From Austropuccinia psidii (taxonomy: Eukaryota; Basidiomycota; Pucciniomycetes; Pucciniales; Sphaerophragmiaceae): a stretch of 64,000 nucleotides of DNA. Positions 58,670 through 64,000 of the stretch are shown in pieces; position 1 is the first letter of the stretch, and every line of letters starts with the position of its first letter. The notes under the pieces were generated by a model that was not told the origin of the DNA, made no database searches, and worked only from the letters and a program-made list of their open reading frames with translations. Both the position numbers and the translations under genes were made by a program. The stretch is from assembly GCA_023105745.1 (NCBI GenBank), contig JALGQZ010000009.1:19268564-19332563 (forward strand). Direction: 5' to 3'.

Positions 58670-59203
58670 TCATAGTAAAAACAGTTTTAACTGGTTTCTA
58701 TGTCTCTTACCCACATGCTGACGTCTTTTGAAGGCTCTAGACCAGGTATTACCATAGTAATGGCTGCTTTGAGGGTCTAAAATGGCTAAAAATGGCTTAA
58801 ACCAGCACTTTTTTGCTCTAAACCAGGGTTCAAAGATGCCATAATTGGCTTTTCTCTTTTCAGACTGTTTTTGACGACTGACAAGAGCAAATTTTACTTT
58901 TGGAGTAAGAAAATTGATGGCTATAAAAGAATGTCTTCTTTGCCCCACTTTTCTCTTCATGTTAGAATCTTTTCCTTTTATAATTAGTTTAAACATTGTT
59001 AAACCAATGAATAAAAGATTCCAACCACCATTTTCAAATAATTTTGATCCTTTCAACCACGTGAAAAAATAATTAGAATCTTTTTTTGTAACTCTTATCC
59101 TCATTTTTACCCCTGAACCACCCCAAAAGTGAATTATAGCATCTTTCATCACTGTTAACTTTGTCACTTTGTTTCCAAATTCACTCTCGTAAGTTTTGGG
59201 CAT
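58670..59203 (-). other. Antisense open frame inside the Rt2 3' LTR
   Basis: 177 codons antisense to the LTR, starting MPKTYESEFGNKVTKLTVMK and including HFWGGSGVKMRIRV and LIIKGKDSNMKRKVGQRR. It is a longer version of the frame at 30129-30509. Function unknown; see the other copies. Confidence 0.35.
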
Positions 59204-59505
59204 GTTTTCTCTTTAATATTTTTTTTAAAGACTTTGTTCTTTAATTAATTGCTTGCAGTTCTTTGCTCAATTAATTCCAATTGAAATTTCTCTCGAAGAA
59301 ATTTCTTTGGTAGCCTTAAAATATCTCTTGTAGAGTATTTTTTGGATAGATTTTTATTGTTGGTAAAAAAATAAATCTTTATAATATTATTGTTTTATAC
59401 TAATAAAATTATAAAAAATGAAATTGGCATGTTTTATCTTAAAATAATATTTCTTACTATTTTTAATTGATTTTTACCTTATACAAATTTTGAGGACAGG
59501 AAAAG

Positions 59506-61677
59506 TGTAAGGTTTGTCTATGAAACTCTTGATAATAGTAGCAAAATCAAGAGTACTGTGACTGTCCTCAATAGAAATATATAATATAATAAGATATTAT
59601 TTAACAAATTTAAATATAATTATTAAAAATAATTATATATAAAAAAATAAATTTAATTATTATTATAATAATATAATAATAAAAGAATAATAATAATTAT
59701 AATAAATTATAATTATTCTATTATTGTTATAGTCACTGACAGTTATAACAATAAGAAGTGTAAAGCTCTTAATGAGACAATTACACGTGGAAAATATGAA
59801 TATTCACCACTTATAAATAATATAAATATTATTTATAAAAAGAATTAAACACACACTGTGCATAAATAATTCTTTTAGAATAAAAATTCTATATAAAAAA
59901 ACTAATATTTAGATAAAAAAATACAGAACTTTAAAGAAAACTTACTTATAAGATTTATTTAATACAACAAGTCTAATACAACAGTTATTATACTAAATAA
60001 AGGTTATCAGTTAAGAAAACACTTCAAAAATAAATAAATTTAAAGATAAAACAACTTTTTATAATATAAATCATGATTAAAGAGTTTTTGAGACGAATTT
60101 GTGGATTTTAAAAGATATTTAAAATGATAATTTTATGTAATAAAATATATTATTGGTGATTACAACAATAATCTAAATTCTATGACTTCAATTCTTTAAT
60201 TTTGATAAATAAAGAATAAAAATAACTTAAGAATTACTTTTAATAATAAGATTTTATATTTAATAAAACTTTACCTGTTTAAATTTCTAATATGATTGGA
60301 TTAATAATGAATGATGGACAAAAACAGTGATGAAAAGACTCTTTTTATGTCTTCAGAGCAGCTCTCATGATTCATAATGAATATAGAGGGCGTGTCCAGG
60401 TCAAAACTGAAAAACCATGCTTCAAAATAAAGCTCTTAACTTCAGGCAACTTATTTTTACTGCCAATTTAAAGTTACCAGTGTTATTCTTAACTCCAAGT
60501 AACTTTAATCCTCATTTAGTTTAACTATTTTAAGTTTTAATATAAGATAAGGTTATTTATATTAAAGTTCATCACATCAATAACTTAAAATTAGAGTTTC
60601 AAGCAAAAATCTCTTGAACTCAATTTTTAATTAATTTTTAAAGAAATCATAATTTTCTTTGTGTTTAATTAAAAGAGTAAATTTCCAGGCTAATTACCCA
60701 GGAAATTTATTTATTAAAGATACTTAAAATTTAATTTATATATAGATAATATTAAATTCTAAGTTGTGTGAAATTTTCAAGAAAATCCATTAAGAATTGG
60801 ATTTTTAATGAATTTTTGAAGTTATGGCTATTTTTCCACGTAAAATAGCAATACACACCAAACCTTAAGTTTTGATAAGGTTTTAATGCTTGAAGCTTTA
60901 ACGTTTTAAGCTTATTTAAGCTTTTACAGTTCTTAAAACCTTGGTTTCAAGCCTGCATATTGGGATTTACCCTTTGGCAGCTTGAAATTCCTGTCCAAAT
61001 TGGGATAAAACCAGTTTAAACCTTAAGGTTGGATCAAAGTCTAATCTTAAAGTTTAAATAAGGTTGAAAATCCTCCAATACAGGTGGACAACCTTAATTG
61101 AATCATTGCAGATCCAAAAAGTTGGGTACCCCAGCTCTATTTGGTCTTTTTCCTTTGTCCCACCTTTTTGCGGGGATTTTGCCCTTTTATTTATTTAAAG
61201 CCATAGCATGGGTTTAAACCCTTTTAAATTGAGCTCACGCAGGATTTACATTCTGTATGGCAAATCCTTAGCCAATTCAGTAAATATACACCACACCTCA
61301 ATTTTAACTAAAATTTTGGTAAGTTTGCATTAACCTTATGCAACTTTAAATTCAAGCTTATTTAAGCTTATATTCAACAATTTTAAAAAATGTTAAACAA
61401 ATTACATTAGTACTGTGAGATTCTTAAATCTTCCAATAACACAAGAAATAAGTGTTTTTGGGTATAACACCCTATGGGTGTACCCTAGGTTATTTTTGGT
61501 GTAGAATCCAAAAATGACATAATAATTATAACTTTGTTTATCCAAAAAAAAGTTATACTTATTTTTTGTTATTTTTTATTTGAAATTCAATTAAAAAGTC
61601 TGTTTAAGACAAAATTAACTGTCTATAAAATCATTTGTGGCCTTATGGGTATGTTATACATACCTCACAGGCTCACA
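59506..61677 (-). mobile_element. Solo LTR of an Rt4-related family
   Basis: 2,172 bp in minus orientation inserted in the Rt2 3' LTR, with a perfect target duplication AAAAG (59501-59505, 61678-61682). On its sense strand it starts TGTGAGCCTGTGAGGTATG and ends TTTCATAGACAAACCTTACA, close to the Rt4 LTR at both ends, but the middle differs. No interior is left. Very AT-rich for its first kilobase on the plus strand. Confidence 0.9.
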
Positions 61678-61722
61678 AAAAGTACTTGATTTTTAATCAA
61701 AGTTTCATATCCACACCTTACA

Positions 61723-62605
61723 GTTTTTGGCTGACAATGGTATTAGACTTGCACACTCACAGACTCAGGGTGAAATTTTAAGTTTCAGAGAATCAGATGG
61801 AAGAATATTATGCATACCTATATGCTCACCAGAAGGCAAAGGATGGCATGCAAAACCACCAAAGGGAATGGATTTGTGTAATATGGCATAAGTGGATAGA
61901 ATGGAGGTACCAGATAATAATGAAGAATCAACATTTGAAGAAATAAACTCAGAAGAAGTGCAAGAAATGGAAGAAGAACAGGAAATTTCTGGACTATATG
62001 AAGAAAATATTTTGGAAGTTCAAGAGAAGCAGAGGAAGAAATAGGTTAAATTTGGAAACATACCCAATATGGAATAATATCCTAGCATATAAAAAGGTCT
62101 AGCACAGAAAAAGGACTCCAAGGCTAAAGGTTTATTCAAAAAGATCTCCAATAAATTTGGAAAACAGGGTCCCATTTGGAAGAAAAAACAAAAAGATACT
62201 ATTTCAGAAGACAATCATCCCAGTGTTCCAAAAATGAAGAAGTCACCAAGAATCAAAGTATTTATTTCAAGAATTGTCAGTAAGATAAAAAGGAATCATC
62301 AAGATTCAGCTAAATGGGATTTTCAATGCTTAGGGAAATACCAACTTCAGAAGAAGAATTGAGCATGAAAGAAAAGATAAATAATCACATAAACTTTCAA
62401 GTAAAGAGTATTACACCTGAAGAGTAATTAAATAAGAAAGAACCAGGGATGTCTTTGTCAGAGGGATTACCAAGTGAAACCCAATCTGAAGCCAAAATAA
62501 ATAATGACCATATGGAAGTGAATAATACGGATTTATCAGAGGAAAGTATTGAAGTAAAAGTTAAGAGAAATAAGAAAAGAGAAGCCATGAATTTTAAGCT
62601 CAAAA
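61723..62605 (+). pseudogene. Rt1 protease and downstream region, second part
   Basis: Continues the outermost element: LADNGIRLAHSQTQGEIL, GRILCIPICSPEGKGWHAKP, GMDLCNMA then TAA at 61890, followed by an acidic stretch (ESTFEEINSEEVQEMEEEQE) and a Lys-rich region (GLFKKISNKFGKQGPIWKKK), then a shift near 62320 to an acidic Ser-rich tail (EEELSMKEKINNHI). It joins the block left of 29070 once Rt2 and one 5-bp duplicate are removed. It ends where a reversed Rt2-type LTR is inserted. Reverse transcriptase would lie beyond that LTR, outside the window. Confidence 0.7.
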
Positions 62606-64000
62606 TGTAAGGTGTGGATCTGAAACTTTCATTAAAAATCAAGTACTTTTCCTATCCTCAAAATTTGTATAAGGTAAAAAATCAAATAAAAATAGTAAGA
62701 AATATTATTCTTAAGACAAAACACGCCAATTTTATTTTTTAAAACTTTGTTAGTATAAGACAATAATATTATAAAGATTTATTGTTTTACCAAGAAATAA
62801 AAATTCATCCCAAAAATACTCTACAAGAGATATTTAAGGCTACAAAAGAAATTTCTTCAAGAGCAATTTCAATTGGAATTAATTGAGCAAAGAACTGCAG
62901 GAAATTAACTAAAGAACAAACTCCATAAAAAGAATATTAAAGAGAAAACACGCCCAAAAGTGACCAGAGTGAATTTGGAAGCAAAGTGACAAAGTTAACA
63001 GTGATGAAAGATGCTTTAATTCACTTTTGGGGTGGTTCAGGGGTAAAAATGATTGTAAGAGTTACAAACAGTGATTATAATTATTTTTTCACGTGGTTAA
63101 AAGGTTTGAAATGATTTAAAAAAGGTGGTTGGAATCTTTTATTGATTGGTTTATCAGTTTTAAACTAATTATAAAAGGAAAAGATTCTGACATGAAGAGA
63201 AAAGTGGGGAAAGGAAGACATTCTTTTATAGCCATCCATTTTCTGACTCCAAAAGTAAAATTGACTCTTGTCAGTCATGAAAAACAGTCTTACAAGAGAA
63301 AATCCAATTATGGCATCATTGAACCCTGGTTTAGACCAAAAAAGGGCTGGTTTAAGCCATTTTTTGCCATTTTTAGCCATTTTAGACCCTTAAATCAGCT
63401 ATTACTATGGTAATACCTGGTCTAGAGCCTTCAAAAGATGTCAGAATGTGGGTAAGAGACATAGAAACCAGTTAAAACTGTTTTTACTATGATTATGTTA
63501 TCTTAAGGGTAGTTTTACCCTCTTGGAAACAGCTAAAACTACCCCAGTTGGTATCAAAACCTCATCATCAATTGAGTCCACAGACCCTGTAACTCAATTC
63601 CAGGCCAAAAGTGATGACCTTTTGCATGAATTTTGACACCACACGCCTGTCAGCAAGGATTTTGGGGGTCTAGCTCCCCCTTAGAGCTGGAGTTCCTTTT
63701 CCCCCCCAATTTTAATCTTTCCAATTTATTTTTCCTTTTAATTCCTCATCATGTATTATACTTGTAATTTACATATGTAATTCAATTGAATTGTACAGTA
63801 TAATACAGTAATAATTGATACCCCATATGTAAATCAAAGTTCACTTATGTAATACACATGCACATTTTGACATTTCAATTGAATTCAATTGAAAATACTT
63901 CAATTCCTCATAGCTTCTAAACTAAACACAACACCTCAATTTTAACAAAAGAATTGATGGTTAACACCACATGTGGTGTGAATTAAATTAAAGTTTGGAG
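62606..64000 (-). mobile_element. Rt2-type LTR, reversed, running off the window
   Basis: Begins TGTAAGGTGTGGATCTG and is the reverse complement of the Rt2 LTR from its 3' end inward, with several percent divergence. The window ends at about LTR position 400. Whether it is a solo LTR or the end of a full element cannot be told. It retains part of the antisense open frame (63129-63413, plus strand). Confidence 0.9.

Larger units (their letters stand above)
29071..61722 (+). mobile_element. Rt2: Ty3-type LTR retrotransposon, disrupted
   Basis: 5' LTR 29071-30886 and 3' LTR 57709-61722 (itself split) bound this element. It inserted into the Rt1 protease gene; the flanks ATTTT (29066-29070) and GTTTT (61723-61727) fit a 5-bp target duplication with one later change, and removing the element re-joins the Rt1 frame. 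Rt3 is inserted inside its reverse transcriptase region at 34447. LTRs differ at several percent of positions and by two indels of about 10 bp, so it is older than Rt3 and Rt4. Confidence 0.92.
57709..61722 (+). repeat. Rt2 3' LTR, split by a solo LTR
   Basis: Parts 57709-59505 and 61683-61722. Matches the 5' LTR with several percent divergence; it has two extra 10-bp units (an extra AATTCAATTG near 58270 and a duplicated GGCTAAAAAT near 58785). The second part ends ATCCACACCTTACA at 61722, after which the Rt1 protease frame resumes. Confidence 0.92.

Noticed and set aside
1..64000. tRNA, rRNA, CRISPR or bacterial-type operons
   Set aside because: None seen on either strand; introns, LTR elements and codon context are eukaryotic.

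Overview
The window is AT-rich eukaryotic DNA made almost entirely of transposable elements. I found no housekeeping gene, rRNA, tRNA or CRISPR array. Coding regions carry short GT-AG introns of about 60-90 bp. Ty3-type LTR retrotransposons with chromodomain tails, a CACTA-type transposase with a convergent partner gene, a MULE transposase and a Tet-like 2OG-Fe(II) oxygenase relic occur together. This points to a basidiomycete rust fungus (Pucciniales) with a repeat-bloated genome. From memory the Gag-Pol proteins resemble those abundant in Austropuccinia psidii; that species assignment is inference.

Layout. 1-3780: two degraded minus-strand genes, a Tet-like oxygenase relic and an unrecognised multi-exon gene. 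4345-4796: a 37/48-bp minisatellite. 5278-9756: a MULE DNA transposon with long inverted repeats, whose single five-exon gene fuses a FAR1/MULE transposase to an AT-hook/zinc-knuckle region and a C-terminal OTU-like cysteine protease. 9757-12110: LTR and gag debris. 13342-14989: a 275-bp AT-rich satellite. 16225-23705: a decayed CACTA element with two convergent genes; its transposase is split by a solo LTR with a perfect target duplication. 23706-26550: AT-rich non-coding DNA.

26554-64000 is a nest four levels deep. The oldest retroelement (Rt1, 26554-29070 and 61723-62605) was entered by Rt2 (29071-61722). Rt2 was entered by Rt3 (34448-54859, target duplication AGGGG), and Rt3 by Rt4 (38399-49101, target duplication CTTAG). 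A solo LTR (59506-61677, target duplication AAAAG) sits in the 3' LTR of Rt2, and a reversed Rt2-type LTR enters Rt1 at 62606. Decay follows the nesting order: Rt4 has one stop codon, Rt3 a few lesions, Rt2 many, and Rt1 is riddled with stops.

The most notable signal is shared by Rt2, Rt3 and Rt4. Each has a small protein (ORF1) encoded by an exon spliced to a second exon, and this ORF1 overlaps the start of Gag-Pol (ORF2) for 630-700 bp. ORF2 is always in the -1 frame relative to ORF1. In all three, the only available ORF2 AUG lies in the last 11-20 bases of the intron that must be spliced out to make ORF1. Intron removal versus retention could therefore choose between two overlapping proteins. 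The three elements also share a primer-binding site of tRNA-Pro type.
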